This document shows, in pieces, positions 9,250 through 17,681 of a stretch of DNA of 64,000 nucleotides (within the stretch, counting starts at the first letter, position 1; every line of letters starts with the position of its first letter). Below the pieces are notes generated by a model. That model did not search any database and was not told the DNA's origin. It saw only the letters and a program-made list of their open reading frames with translations. The DNA is from Verticiella alkaliphila. GTDB lineage: Bacteria; Pseudomonadota; Gammaproteobacteria; Burkholderiales; Burkholderiaceae_B. The DNA is taken from positions 18,522-82,521 of the forward strand of contig NZ_JADCNH010000017.1 of the NCBI RefSeq assembly GCF_018904615.1. Reading direction: 5' to 3'. A program made the position numbers and the translations under genes.

Positions 9250-9942
9250 ATGACGCCGCCTCCCGTTCGTGTCCTCGTGGTCGAAGACCACCGCGGGCTC
9301 GCCGAGAACCTCTTCGAGTTCCTGGGCGAGACCCGCTACGCGCTGGATTTCGCCGCCGACGGGCCCACGGCGCTGCGCTTGGTTGCCGCCAACGTCTACG
9401 ACGTCATCGTGCTGGACGTCATGTTGCCCGGCATGTCGGGCTTGGACGTATGCCAGACGCTGCGCGAAACCTTGCAGTGCCGCACGCCCGTGATCTTCAT
9501 GACGGCCAAGGATCACATCGACGACAAGGTCGAAGGGTTTGCCCGGGGGGCGGACGACTACCTGGTCAAGCCATTCCATCTGCGCGAGCTCGCCGTGCGC
9601 ATCGAAGCACTGCACCGACGCAGCACGGGCGGGCCGGGCGAGCTCACGGCAGGGGCCGTGCGCTTCGCCCCGGGTACGCTGCAGGCCGGTCTCGGCCAAG
9701 CCCACGTGCAGTTGTCCGGGGCGTCAGCGCGCCTCTTCGAGGCCCTGATGCGCGCGCACCCGCATTACGTCTCGCACGAACAGCTTGCCGAGCACGTGTC
9801 CGGCGAGCGCGATACCGACGCCAACAGCGTGCGGACCCACGTCTACCTGTTGCGTCGCCAGTTGCAGGATCATCTAGGGCACGCGCTCGTGAAGACGGTC
9901 CATGGCCGCGGCTACCGTCTCGAGCCACCGAGCGAGGCTTGA
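9250..9942 (+). CDS. OmpR/PhoB-family response regulator
   Basis: 230 residues. N-terminal receiver domain with VLVVEDH acidic pocket, phospho-acceptor Asp56 in VLDVMLPG, conserved Thr in FMTAKD and Lys in YLVKPF. The C-terminal winged-helix DNA-binding domain contains VRTHVYLLRRQL and ends with the VHGRGYRL motif. The stop is followed 6 bases later by the start of the histidine kinase, so the two form a pair and are surely co-transcribed. Targets are not evident; the upstream LTA-synthase-like gene is the natural candidate. Confidence 0.93.
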   Translation: MTPPPVRVLVVEDHRGLAENLFEFLGETRYALDFAADGPTALRLVAANVYDVIVLDVMLPGMSGLDVCQTLRETLQCRTPVIFMTAKDHIDDKVEGFARGADDYLVKPFHLRELAVRIEALHRRSTGGPGELTAGAVRFAPGTLQAGLGQAHVQLSGASARLFEALMRAHPHYVSHEQLAEHVSGERDTDANSVRTHVYLLRRQLQDHLGHALVKTVHGRGYRLEPPSEA

Positions 9943-9948
9943 GCCCGC

Positions 9949-11235
9949 ATGGCCCGTACCGTCTTCAAGCGCATCCAGCGCACCGTCCTCCTGGCGGTGC
10001 TGCTCACGCTGGCTGTCACGGTATTCAGCGTCTACTTCGCCAACGAGCAGCTCGAGCAATCCGTCCTGGAGCTGGATCTGCAGGCTGAGCGCGACTTCCT
10101 CGTGCAGAACGTCCGGCCGGGAGAGACGCTCGTGTGGGACACGGCGAGCGTGAAGGCCTACTATGCGCCGCCGGGCGTGCCGGCAGATCCGGCCGTGCCG
10201 TTGCCCGCGGTCTTCGCCGGTTTGCCATACCCCTTCTCGGGGGAGGTCGAGCTCGGTGCGTCGACCTTTCTCGTCACGGCCGGCGAGGCGGCCGGCGGGC
10301 GGCTCTACATCGCCAAGGACATCACGCTCTTCGAGCAGCGCGAGACCGAGTTTCTCGCGCTGCTCTGGGTGATTGCCTTGGGCGTCGTGGGCATCGGCGT
10401 CTTGTTGGCCTGGCTCACGAGCCGTCGCCTGGTGCAGCCGTTGCAGCAACTGGCCAGCCAGATCGGGCGGACCCAGCCGTCGCCCACCATGCCGCGGCTC
10501 GCTGTCGCGTCCCAGGATCTGGAGCTGCGCGAGATCGCGGATACGTTCGATCGCTTCCTCGACGAGATGGAAGCCTACGTGCGGCGCGAGCAGTCGCTGC
10601 TCAGTCTGGCCAGCCATGAACTGCGCACGCCCGTGGCCGTGATCGGCGGCGCGCTGGACGTGATCGAGCAGCGCGGCCGGCTCACGCCTGAGGACGCGCG
10701 CACGTTCGCCCGCGTGCGGCGCGCGAATGACGAGATGGGCGACAACGTGCGCGCCATCTTGCACCTCACCCGCCGCACGGGCCAGGATCCGTCAACACAG
10801 ACGCTGTCGTTGACCGCGCTGGTGCGCGAGGTGTGCGATGAACTCGAGCGTGTCGGCGTGGCCGCCCCCGGGCGGATCCATGTCGAGGCCGATGCCACGT
10901 GCCGGGTCACCGCGGATCCGGCGCTTGCCAAGATGCTTGTGCGCAACCTCGTGCAGAACGCGGTGCAGCACACCCGCGAACCTATCCGCGTGCGCGTGGG
11001 CGAGGCCCGTCTCGAGGTGGCCGACCAGGGCGCAGGGCTGCCGCCCGAGCGTCGCGAGGCACTGGCCGGCGCGGGCCCTGTGCAAGGCGCGGGCCTCTCC
11101 GGGCTTGGGCTTTTCATCGTCACCCTGGTCTGCGAGAGGCTCGGCTGGCGTCTGTCCGTAGCGCAATCGTCCGAGGCGGGTACTGTTCTGCAGGTGAGCT
11201 GGCCATCACGGGCCACGGGTGCAGAAACGATCTAG
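9949..11235 (+). CDS. Sensor histidine kinase, partner of the adjacent response regulator
   Basis: 428 residues. Membrane segments at about 10-30 and 138-160 flank a periplasmic sensor region of about 105 residues; then a HAMP-like linker, a HisKA domain with phospho-acceptor His223 in LASHELRTPV, and an ATPase domain with NLVQNAVQHT (N box), DQGAGLP (G1) and GLSGLGLFIV (G2). The short periplasmic loop contains no recognisable ligand domain. Begins 6 bases after the regulator stop. Signal unknown. Confidence 0.9.
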   Translation: MARTVFKRIQRTVLLAVLLTLAVTVFSVYFANEQLEQSVLELDLQAERDFLVQNVRPGETLVWDTASVKAYYAPPGVPADPAVPLPAVFAGLPYPFSGEVELGASTFLVTAGEAAGGRLYIAKDITLFEQRETEFLALLWVIALGVVGIGVLLAWLTSRRLVQPLQQLASQIGRTQPSPTMPRLAVASQDLELREIADTFDRFLDEMEAYVRREQSLLSLASHELRTPVAVIGGALDVIEQRGRLTPEDARTFARVRRANDEMGDNVRAILHLTRRTGQDPSTQTLSLTALVREVCDELERVGVAAPGRIHVEADATCRVTADPALAKMLVRNLVQNAVQHTREPIRVRVGEARLEVADQGAGLPPERREALAGAGPVQGAGLSGLGLFIVTLVCERLGWRLSVAQSSEAGTVLQVSWPSRATGAETI

Positions 11236-11334
11236 ACCGCCGCGGCACGGCATGCTCGGCCATTGCCCTCTAAAATGTCATATTCCGGCGCCGTCGATGA
11301 CGAGGCGGCCCGTCACCCGTATTGCTGAGACCCC

Positions 11335-12501
11335 ATGTTCGATGACGAAGTCGCCGCCGCCGGCCGGCTGGCCGTAGTCCGGCCTATCCTGGACGTGGTG
11401 TGCCAGATGACCGGAATGCGGTTCGCGGCGGTGGCCCGCGTGTCCGAGGCCCGCTGGGTCGCGTGCAGCGTGCGTGATGAACTGGGCTTTGGTATGACGG
11501 CGGGCCACGAGCTCGACATCAAGACCACCTTCTGCGACACCGTACGCGCGCAGAACGAGCCGATCCTCATCGATGACGTGACGACCGATCCGGTCTACCA
11601 CGATCATGTCATCCCGGCGATGTACAACTTCCGCAGCTACATCTCCGTGCCAATCCGTCGGCCGGATGGTGCCTTCTTCGGCACGCTCTGCGCCCTGGAT
11701 GTGAATGCCGTGACGGTCAAGGGCGGGGGCGTGCTCGGCATGTTCCAGCTCTTCGCCAACCTCATCGGCGAACACCTGCAGGCACAGGAGGCGCTGGCCA
11801 TGAGCAAGGCCGAGCTCGCGCACGAACGCCAGCTGGCGGTGCTTCGCGAGCAGTTCATCGCGGTGCTGGGCCACGACCTGCGCGCGCCGCTCGGGTCCAT
11901 GACGGCGGCGACGGCCGTGTTGCGGCGCACGCCACTCGAGCCTCGCGCGGCCGCCGTGGTGGGCCTGATGGAGAAGAGCACGTGGCGCATGGCACGCCTC
12001 GTGAACGACATCCTGGACTTTGCTCGCGGAAGGCTGGGCGACGGCCTGCGCCTGCAGCGCACGTGCAATCCGGCGCTGGCGACCGAGCTCGAGCACGTGG
12101 TGGCCGAGTTGCGCGCGGCCTGGCCAGAGCGCCGGATCGAAGCCAGCATCGCGCTGGCCGTATCTATCGCTTGCGACGGCGCGCGCATCGGGCAGCTCGT
12201 GTCCAATCTCGTGGCCAACGCCCTGCAGCATGGCGCCCCCGACCGCCCGGTCCGGGTGGCGATGACGAGTTCCGCCCAGGGGCTGGAGATCACCGTCTTC
12301 AACGAAGGCGAGCCCATCCCGCTGGCGGTTCAGGCCGCGCTTTTCGAGCCGTTCACGCGCAGCACGGCCGATCCGGGTGCGGAAGGCCTGGGCCTGGGGC
12401 TGTTCATCGTGGCCGAGATCGCGCGAGCGCACGGTGGCGAGGTGTCGGTGCAGTCCGACGCCGACGGCACGCGGTTCTCGTTCCGGATGCCCGCTCGCTG
12501 A
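11335..12501 (+). CDS. Soluble GAF-domain sensor histidine kinase
   Basis: 388 residues with no membrane segment. The N-terminal GAF domain (about residues 10-150; includes IKTTFCDTVRAQ and SYISVPIRRPDG) is followed by HisKA with His180 in LGHDLRAPLG and a HATPase domain (NLVANALQHG, GLGLGLFIVAEIA). The GAF sequence is of the kind that reads cytosolic redox state or small ligands. No response regulator lies next to it, so it is an orphan kinase. It starts 99 bases after the preceding kinase gene, so read-through transcription is possible. Confidence 0.88.
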   Translation: MFDDEVAAAGRLAVVRPILDVVCQMTGMRFAAVARVSEARWVACSVRDELGFGMTAGHELDIKTTFCDTVRAQNEPILIDDVTTDPVYHDHVIPAMYNFRSYISVPIRRPDGAFFGTLCALDVNAVTVKGGGVLGMFQLFANLIGEHLQAQEALAMSKAELAHERQLAVLREQFIAVLGHDLRAPLGSMTAATAVLRRTPLEPRAAAVVGLMEKSTWRMARLVNDILDFARGRLGDGLRLQRTCNPALATELEHVVAELRAAWPERRIEASIALAVSIACDGARIGQLVSNLVANALQHGAPDRPVRVAMTSSAQGLEITVFNEGEPIPLAVQAALFEPFTRSTADPGAEGLGLGLFIVAEIARAHGGEVSVQSDADGTRFSFRMPAR

Positions 12502-12613
12502 TCGTCGACGGTCCCGAGTCATCAGGGTATTCCTCAGGTTTGCGGGAAATGTGCGAATAAATCGCCTGCCCGGGGTTGACTTCGGAATCCGCCCGCTTAA
12601 ACTACGCGGCGTC

Positions 12614-12750
12614 AAGGGGAGTAGCTTTTCCGCCGCGGTATCGTCATGACGGCGATGGGTGCTTTGCACACGTCGCCCGGTGCCCCGGGCAGCTTCGGCT
12701 GCAAGCAAGACCTTGCCCAACAAGGGGCAAGGTCCGCGTACTCCACGTAA
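12614..12750 (+). ncRNA. yybP-ykoY manganese riboswitch
   Basis: The leader of the TerC gene contains the class hallmarks. The 5' strand AAGGGGAGTAGC (12614-12625) includes GGAGTA, which pairs with TACTCC at 12739-12744 to form P1. The second arm carries AAGACCTTGCC ... GGCAAGGTC (12708-12734), the conserved L3-type element of the Mn-sensing pocket, with a long GC hairpin between. The RNA is followed directly by an intrinsic terminator, consistent with Mn2+ relieving termination. Known family function: induction of Mn exporters such as TerC/Alx and MntP. Confidence 0.9.
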
Positions 12751-12786
12751 AAGGCCTGTGTCCCGAATGGATCACAGGCCTTTTTG
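12749..12786 (+). terminator. Riboswitch expression-platform terminator
   Basis: Perfect 11-bp stem AAAGGCCTGTG (12750-12760) with CACAGGCCTTT (12773-12783), followed by a T tract. It starts a few bases after riboswitch P1, the expected position for ligand-controlled read-through into the TerC gene. Confidence 0.85.
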
Positions 12787-12985
12787 CTTGAGGAGACGTC
12801 GCTTCGTTCCCACCCCGCCGCACGCTCAGCCGTGCCCGCTGGCCCGCGCCCTGGGCTGCCACTGTCGTGGCGTGCCGCCGCGGTGACCGCTTCGCTTTTT
12901 TCCCATCATTGCCATCAGCCCGATCCGCCATGTCCGGACTGGGCACGTGCGTCATCCCAAACTTCCACCCTCCGGGGAGAACACT

Positions 12986-13693
12986 TTGCTTGAATTTCTT
13001 CAAACCTTGAGCTGGGCCGCGGTGTTCCAGATCATCCTGATCGACATCCTGCTGGGCGGCGACAACGCCGTCGTCATCGCGCTCGCCTGCCGCAACCTGC
13101 CCAAGAAGCAGCGCATGCAGGGCATCCTCTGGGGTACGGCCGGCGCCATCGGTCTGCGCGTCGTCCTGATCTTCTTTGCCCTGACGCTGCTCACGATCCC
13201 GTTCCTGAAGGTCGTGGGCGCACTGCTCCTGCTGTGGGTGGGCGTGAAGCTGCTCGTGCCGGAAGACGAGAGCCATGATGGCATCCAGGGCGGCACGACG
13301 ATCATGGGGGCCATCAAGACCATCATCGTGGCCGACTTCGTCATGAGCCTGGACAACGTCATCGCCATCGCCGGCGCGGCCCAGAACGCCAACCCGGATC
13401 ACCAGCTTGGCCTCGTGATCTTCGGCTTGGTCGTGAGCGTGCCGATCATCGTCTGGGGCAGCACCCTTGTGTTGAAGCTGATCGATCGTTTCCCGATGGT
13501 CGTCACCTTCGGTGCGGCGCTGCTGGGCTGGATCGCCGGCGGCATGCTCGTCACGGACGTCGTCGTGGTCAACAACTTCGGCGAGCCTTCCAGCACGGTC
13601 ACGCTCGCCGCCTCAGCCGTGGGCGCGGTGCTGATCGTCGCCGTGGGCCGTTGGCTCGCCGCACGCAAGCGCGCGACGCACGCCATGGCCTGA
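12986..13693 (+). CDS. TerC/Alx family membrane protein, probable Mn2+ exporter
   Basis: 235 residues, about seven membrane helices. Family signature acidic motifs are present: LIDILLGGDNAVVIAL near the start and VADFVMSLDNVIAIAG mid-protein, the paired Asp/Asn sites thought to bind the metal. The start is assigned to TTG at 12986 because it gives MLEFLQTLSW, the family N-terminus, with a GGGGAG ribosome binding site 7 bases upstream; the upstream frame from 12947 has no homology. The manganese riboswitch about 240 bases upstream predicts induction by excess Mn. The gene is monocistronic and ends at a strong hairpin. Confidence 0.9.
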   Translation: MLEFLQTLSWAAVFQIILIDILLGGDNAVVIALACRNLPKKQRMQGILWGTAGAIGLRVVLIFFALTLLTIPFLKVVGALLLLWVGVKLLVPEDESHDGIQGGTTIMGAIKTIIVADFVMSLDNVIAIAGAAQNANPDHQLGLVIFGLVVSVPIIVWGSTLVLKLIDRFPMVVTFGAALLGWIAGGMLVTDVVVVNNFGEPSSTVTLAASAVGAVLIVAVGRWLAARKRATHAMA

Positions 13694-13741
13694 TCAACCA
13701 GGCACGGGGGGGTCGAAGGTCAAATGACCTGATCCCTGCCA

Positions 13742-13770
13742 CGAGGGGCGGCGCACTGCGCCGCCCCTCG
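13742..13770. terminator. Bidirectional hairpin between terC and otsA
   Basis: Inverted repeat CGAGGGGCGGCGC / GCGCCGCCCCTCG with a 3-base loop, lying between convergent genes. T tracts are weak, so Rho-independence is likely but not certain. Confidence 0.6.
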
Positions 13771-13805
13771 TCGTTTCCGCCGTTGCCGCGGCCGGAGCAT
13801 GCGCG

Positions 13806-15173
13806 CTAGCCGCGGCGCAAGTCCTCCAGGAACCGGTTGCGCCAGGCATCGATGTCCGCCGTCTTCAGCACCTGCAGCATGCCGGCATGGCGTGCCTGGC
13901 GTTCTTCGAGCGGCATCGACAGCGCCGTGCGCAGCGCCTCGGCCATGCCGGTTCGATCGTACGGATTGACGAGCAACGCCCCGTCGAGCTCCTGCGCTGC
14001 ACCGGCAAAGCGCGAGAGCACCAGGACGCCGGGATCCTCTGGATCCTGCGCGGCCACGTACTCCTTGGCGACGAGATTCATGCCGTCGCGCAGCGGCGTG
14101 ACGAAGCCCGCCTGCGCGTTGCGAAAGAGGCCCATCAGGGTGCGCCTGTCGTAGCTCTTGTTGATGTAGCGAATGGGCACCCAGTCCAGGTCGGAGAACT
14201 TCCCGTTGATGCGACCGGCCTCGGCCTCCAGCTGCTTGCGGATGAGCTGGTAGCTGTTGATGTCCGAGCGCGACGGCGGGGCGATCTGGATGAACTGCAC
14301 GCGATGCCGAAGCTCAGGCGTCGTCTCGAGCAACGTATCGAAGGCGCAGAAGCGTTCCACGAGGCCTTTGGAGTAATCCAGCCGGTCCACGCTCACCACC
14401 ACCTTGCGGGTATCGCCACTCACCCCTCGCGTGATCTGACGCGACAGGTCACGCCCGGCGGCGGACTCCTCGGCGATGTGCCCGGGCGAGACGCCGATCG
14501 GGTAGACGCCTGTGCGGGTGACGTTGCCCTCGGCATGGACGCTGCCGTCCTCGTGCACCTGCACCCCCGATTGCTGGGCGATGGTGTTCAGGAAAGCACG
14601 CCGATCCGTTTCGGTCTGAAAGCCCAGCAGGTCATAGCTCAGCATCGCCCGCATCAATTCCTGGTGCGGCGGGATGGTGGCCACTACCTGCGGCTCGGGA
14701 AACGGGATGTGCAGAAAGAAGCCGATCGGGTTGAGCGCACCGCGCTTGCGGCAGGCCTGCGCGAAGGGCAGCAGGTGATAGTCGTGCACCCAGACCACGT
14801 CGTCCGTTTGCAGGAACGTCATCAGCTCGTCGGCGAGCATGGCGTTCACACGCTGGTAGCCCGCATACTCGTTGCGATCGAACCGCGCGAGATCGATGCG
14901 GTAATGGAAGGTCGGCCACAGGGTGGCGTTGGAGAACCCGCTGTAGTACTGGCGGTAGTCCCGCTTGTTCAGGCCAATGGTGGCGAACGTGATGCCATTC
15001 TTTTCCTGCCGCGCCAGCGGAGCGGCCGTCGTCGTGACCTGCCCGTTCCAGCCGAACCAGATGCCGCCGGCTTCGCGCATGGCGCCCAAGAGGCCTACCG
15101 CGAGACCGCCGGTATTGCGCTTTTCGTCGCCCACCGGGGCGACCCGGTTCGATACCACAATGAGACGTCCCAT
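13806..15173 (-). CDS. otsA: Alpha,alpha-trehalose-phosphate synthase (UDP-forming)
   Basis: 455 residues of glycosyltransferase family 20; makes trehalose-6-phosphate from UDP-glucose and glucose-6-phosphate in the cytosol. Starts MGRLIVVSNRVAP and contains GGLAVGL, WVHDYHLL, the active-site YSKGL region and the C-terminal DGMNLVAKEY motif. The ATG at 15173 has a GAAGAGGA ribosome binding site; the longer open frame reading up to 15839 is a shadow over otsB. Thirteen bases follow the otsB stop, so the operon is otsB-otsA. Role: osmotic and desiccation protection. Confidence 0.95.
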   Translation of the reverse strand: MGRLIVVSNRVAPVGDEKRNTGGLAVGLLGAMREAGGIWFGWNGQVTTTAAPLARQEKNGITFATIGLNKRDYRQYYSGFSNATLWPTFHYRIDLARFDRNEYAGYQRVNAMLADELMTFLQTDDVVWVHDYHLLPFAQACRKRGALNPIGFFLHIPFPEPQVVATIPPHQELMRAMLSYDLLGFQTETDRRAFLNTIAQQSGVQVHEDGSVHAEGNVTRTGVYPIGVSPGHIAEESAAGRDLSRQITRGVSGDTRKVVVSVDRLDYSKGLVERFCAFDTLLETTPELRHRVQFIQIAPPSRSDINSYQLIRKQLEAEAGRINGKFSDLDWVPIRYINKSYDRRTLMGLFRNAQAGFVTPLRDGMNLVAKEYVAAQDPEDPGVLVLSRFAGAAQELDGALLVNPYDRTGMAEALRTALSMPLEERQARHAGMLQVLKTADIDAWRNRFLEDLRRG

Positions 15174-15186
15174 ACTCGTGTCCTCT

Positions 15187-15933
15187 TCAAACGGGGGGCG
15201 TGCCGGGGCACACCAGGTCGCGCAGCCACGCCGCGGCGGCCTCGACGCTGTCCAGCCGATACGTGGCGCACGTCTCGCCTGGGCCGACCTTGATGCTGAT
15301 GCCACGCGCTGCATTGACGACGGCAAAGCCGGCTTCATCGGTGCGGTCGTCGCCGATGAAGAGCGGCGTGCGGCCGGCGAACGGGGCTTCGTCGAGAAAG
15401 GCCGTGATGGCGCGGCCCTTGTCCGCACGCGCCGGCTTGAGTTCGACGACGAATTTGCCGGGCTGCAGGCGCAACTGGGGATGACGGACCACCGCCGCCT
15501 GCGCGATGGCGAGCACGGCACGCGCGTGCGTCGGCGCGCCACGGTAGTGCAGGGCGAGGGCGGCGCCCTTGTCTTCGACGAAGGCTCCTGCAAATGCCGC
15601 CAGGGCGCGCTCGAGGCGTCCGGCCAGTTCAGGCGGTGGCAGTTCTTCAGGCGGAAGGCGGTGCACCGTGCCGTTGGCGTCGCGTCGTTCCACGCCATGC
15701 ACGCCCGCAGCGGGCACCGCCAGCGGTGCAATGAGCCGATCGATCTCCGAGAGGGCCCGGCCGGAGACGACCGCAAGCGCCCCGGAGAGATCGGCCAGCG
15801 CCGCCAGGTCGGCCAGCGGCTGGGCTGCGATCCTGACATCCTCGGGCCGCAGGCAGAAGTCCGCGAGCGTCCCGTCGAGATCGAAGAAGAAGGCCGTCCG
15901 GGACGGCGTCACAGCGGGAAGTGGAGCGTGCAT
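15187..15933 (-). CDS. otsB: Trehalose-6-phosphate phosphatase
   Basis: 248 residues, HAD superfamily. Motif I FFFDLDGTLADF lies at about residues 13-24; the later HAD Lys and acidic motifs (DKGRAITAFL, FIGDDRTDEAGF) are present. Dephosphorylates the OtsA product to free trehalose. The ATG at 15933 (MHAPLPAVTP) is chosen because motif I falls at the usual distance from it; an upstream in-frame extension to 16107 has no homology and overlaps the tRNA-Lys promoter region. First gene of the otsB-otsA operon. Confidence 0.9.
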   Translation of the reverse strand: MHAPLPAVTPSRTAFFFDLDGTLADFCLRPEDVRIAAQPLADLAALADLSGALAVVSGRALSEIDRLIAPLAVPAAGVHGVERRDANGTVHRLPPEELPPPELAGRLERALAAFAGAFVEDKGAALALHYRGAPTHARAVLAIAQAAVVRHPQLRLQPGKFVVELKPARADKGRAITAFLDEAPFAGRTPLFIGDDRTDEAGFAVVNAARGISIKVGPGETCATYRLDSVEAAAAWLRDLVCPGTPPV

Positions 15934-16074
15934 GCGGTCGCAGGGAAAGACGTGCCAGTCCGGCCTTTCGGCAGCCGGCTCGCCGGCAGGGGCAGGGTGC
16001 CTCTGCTGTCGAGGTAACCAGATTGCAATTTCTGTGCCGCGAGGTCGCGCGCCTACCCAGGAGACGACCCCGAT

Positions 16075-16104
16075 TTGACGGATGAGTGCCTGTCCTGCCA
16101 TAAT
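16075..16104 (+). promoter_or_regulatory. Sigma-70 promoter of tRNA-Lys
   Basis: TTGACG (16075-16080) and CATAAT (16099-16104) with an 18-base spacer; the -10 ends 9 bases before the mature tRNA 5' end. Confidence 0.65.
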
Positions 16105-16113
16105 CATGGGCTT

Positions 16114-16189
16114 GGGTCGTTAGCTCAGTTGGTAGAGCACCGGACTTTTAATCCGATGGTCGCGCGTTCGAGCCGCGCACGACCCACCA
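16114..16189 (+). tRNA. tRNA-Lys (anticodon TTT)
   Basis: 76 bases with encoded CCA. GGGTCGT pairs with ACGACCC; anticodon loop CTTTTAA gives TTT; T loop TTCGAGC. The anticodon stem CCGGA/TCCGA has a C27-A43 mismatch at its base while the other four pairs are normal, so the molecule should still fold. Confidence 0.95.
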
Positions 16190-16198
16190 AGTATTTCG

Positions 16199-16227
16199 AA
16201 GCCCCTGGAGCGATCCAGGGGCTTTTT
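16199..16227 (+). terminator. Intrinsic terminator of tRNA-Lys
   Basis: Stem AAGCCCCTGG / CCAGGGGCTT around a 6-base loop followed by a T tract, 10 bases after the CCA end. Confidence 0.85.
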
Positions 16228-16423
16228 CTTTGCCTGTCTTCTGCAGCAGGCGCGGGATGCGCCTTTGCGCCGCGTTGCTTTGCCGACACTCCGCGGCGAC
16301 GCAGGCGGGCGGTTTCCAGCTCGACGGCACACCGATTGCTTTGGCCCGCAGCACGATGCAGGTACCGGCATGGGCCGGCGCGGCGCATCGGCTTGTCAGC
16401 CGGCATCGGCGCAGGAGTACATC

Positions 16424-17473
16424 ATGAGTGTGGTGATCGAGAGTTTCGAGGTGCGCAGGGCCTCGTGGGGCAGCATCATCGGGGGCGTGGTCACAGTGTT
16501 TGCCATCTCCATCGCGCTGGCGATGCTGGGTGCGGCCATCGGGTTCGGGATGGTGGAGCCGCTCGAGAGCGATCCGCTCGCCGGCGTGGGCACGGGCTTT
16601 ACCATCGTGTCCGCCATCGCCATGATCGTGAGCCTGGCAGCGGGCGGCTACGTGGCGGGCCGCCTGGCGGGCCGTACCGGCTTCATCCACGGGTTCCTCA
16701 CCTGGGGCACGGCGTTGCTCATCGGCACCGTGATCGGCGCCATGGCACTGGGCGGCGCATTGCGTATCGCCGGCAATGCCGTCGGGTCCATCTTCTCTGC
16801 CGCAGGCACGGTCGCCTCGGGCGTCGGCCAGGCCGCTGCCGGCGCGGCCGGTGGGACAGGCAGCCTCATCGAGCGGGCGACGCAGCAGCTCAACGAGCAA
16901 TTCGGCGACGACGTCCAGGCCGATCCCGGCGAGCGCATCGGCCAGATCCTGCGCGACACCGGTGTGCCGGAGTTGCAGCCGCAGTATCTGCGCGGGCAGG
17001 TCGCCGAAGCCCGTCGTGACGTGAGCCGCGCGGTGGGCGACATGCTCGACCGTCCTGACAACGTGGGCGAGATCGCCAAGCAACTCGGCCAGCAACTGCG
17101 CCAGCGGGCGGAAGGCATTGCCGACAACGTGGATCGTGAAGCGGCGGTGACAGCCCTGCAGAACAACACGCAGATGACCCGCCCGGAAGCCGAGCGAGCG
17201 GTCGACCAGGCGATTGCCCAGTACCGGGAGTCGGTCGCTGCACTCGAGCGCCGACTCACGCAGGTCGAAGAGGATCTCAACCGTCTGGGTGAGCGCCTCG
17301 AGGCGGCCGAGCAACGCGCGCGTGAAGAAGCGGACAAGGCGGCTGCTGCCGCGTCGCGTTCGGCGCTGTGGGCCTTCATCGCGCTCGTGATCGGTGCGTT
17401 GGTGAGTGGCGGGGCCGGCCTCGCGGGCTCGCGCTCGCGCGTGGCCGATCTGGAATCGCGTCGCTACGTGTAA
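16424..17473 (+). CDS. Conserved membrane protein of unknown function
   Basis: 349 residues. Three hydrophobic segments lie in the first 125 residues (about 15-40, 60-80, 88-115), rich in Gly/Ala. A long polar stretch follows (residues 145-310) with heptad-like Glu/Arg/Leu sequence likely to form coiled coil (REEADKAAAA region), then a final membrane helix near 315-335. No enzymatic motif is visible. The ATG at 16424 has a GGAG ribosome binding site. The next gene on the same strand is a general-stress-type SDR 208 bases later; proximity to trehalose, catalase and SDR genes hints at an envelope-stress role, which is inference only. Confidence 0.75.
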   Translation: MSVVIESFEVRRASWGSIIGGVVTVFAISIALAMLGAAIGFGMVEPLESDPLAGVGTGFTIVSAIAMIVSLAAGGYVAGRLAGRTGFIHGFLTWGTALLIGTVIGAMALGGALRIAGNAVGSIFSAAGTVASGVGQAAAGAAGGTGSLIERATQQLNEQFGDDVQADPGERIGQILRDTGVPELQPQYLRGQVAEARRDVSRAVGDMLDRPDNVGEIAKQLGQQLRQRAEGIADNVDREAAVTALQNNTQMTRPEAERAVDQAIAQYRESVAALERRLTQVEEDLNRLGERLEAAEQRAREEADKAAAAASRSALWAFIALVIGALVSGGAGLAGSRSRVADLESRRYV

Positions 17474-17681
17474 GGCGCCGGCGGGCCGGGTCTGCCTCAG
17501 CGACAGACCGCATCGGCTCGCCATTCCTTCCGCGCCGCTGACGCCGAGCAGGATTCACCGAGCCCACGCTTGGCCTGCTCGGCGTTTCATTCATGCGCCC
17601 ACCCGGCATGCCGCCCCGCGAAGGGGCATAGGGTTTGCTCAGACATGTCCTCACATTTTGGTCTTCTTGAGGAGTCTGTTC

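Noticed and set aside
15174..15839. Long in-frame extension of otsA
   Set aside because: It is an out-of-frame reading of otsB; the otsA family starts at 15173 with a good ribosome binding site.
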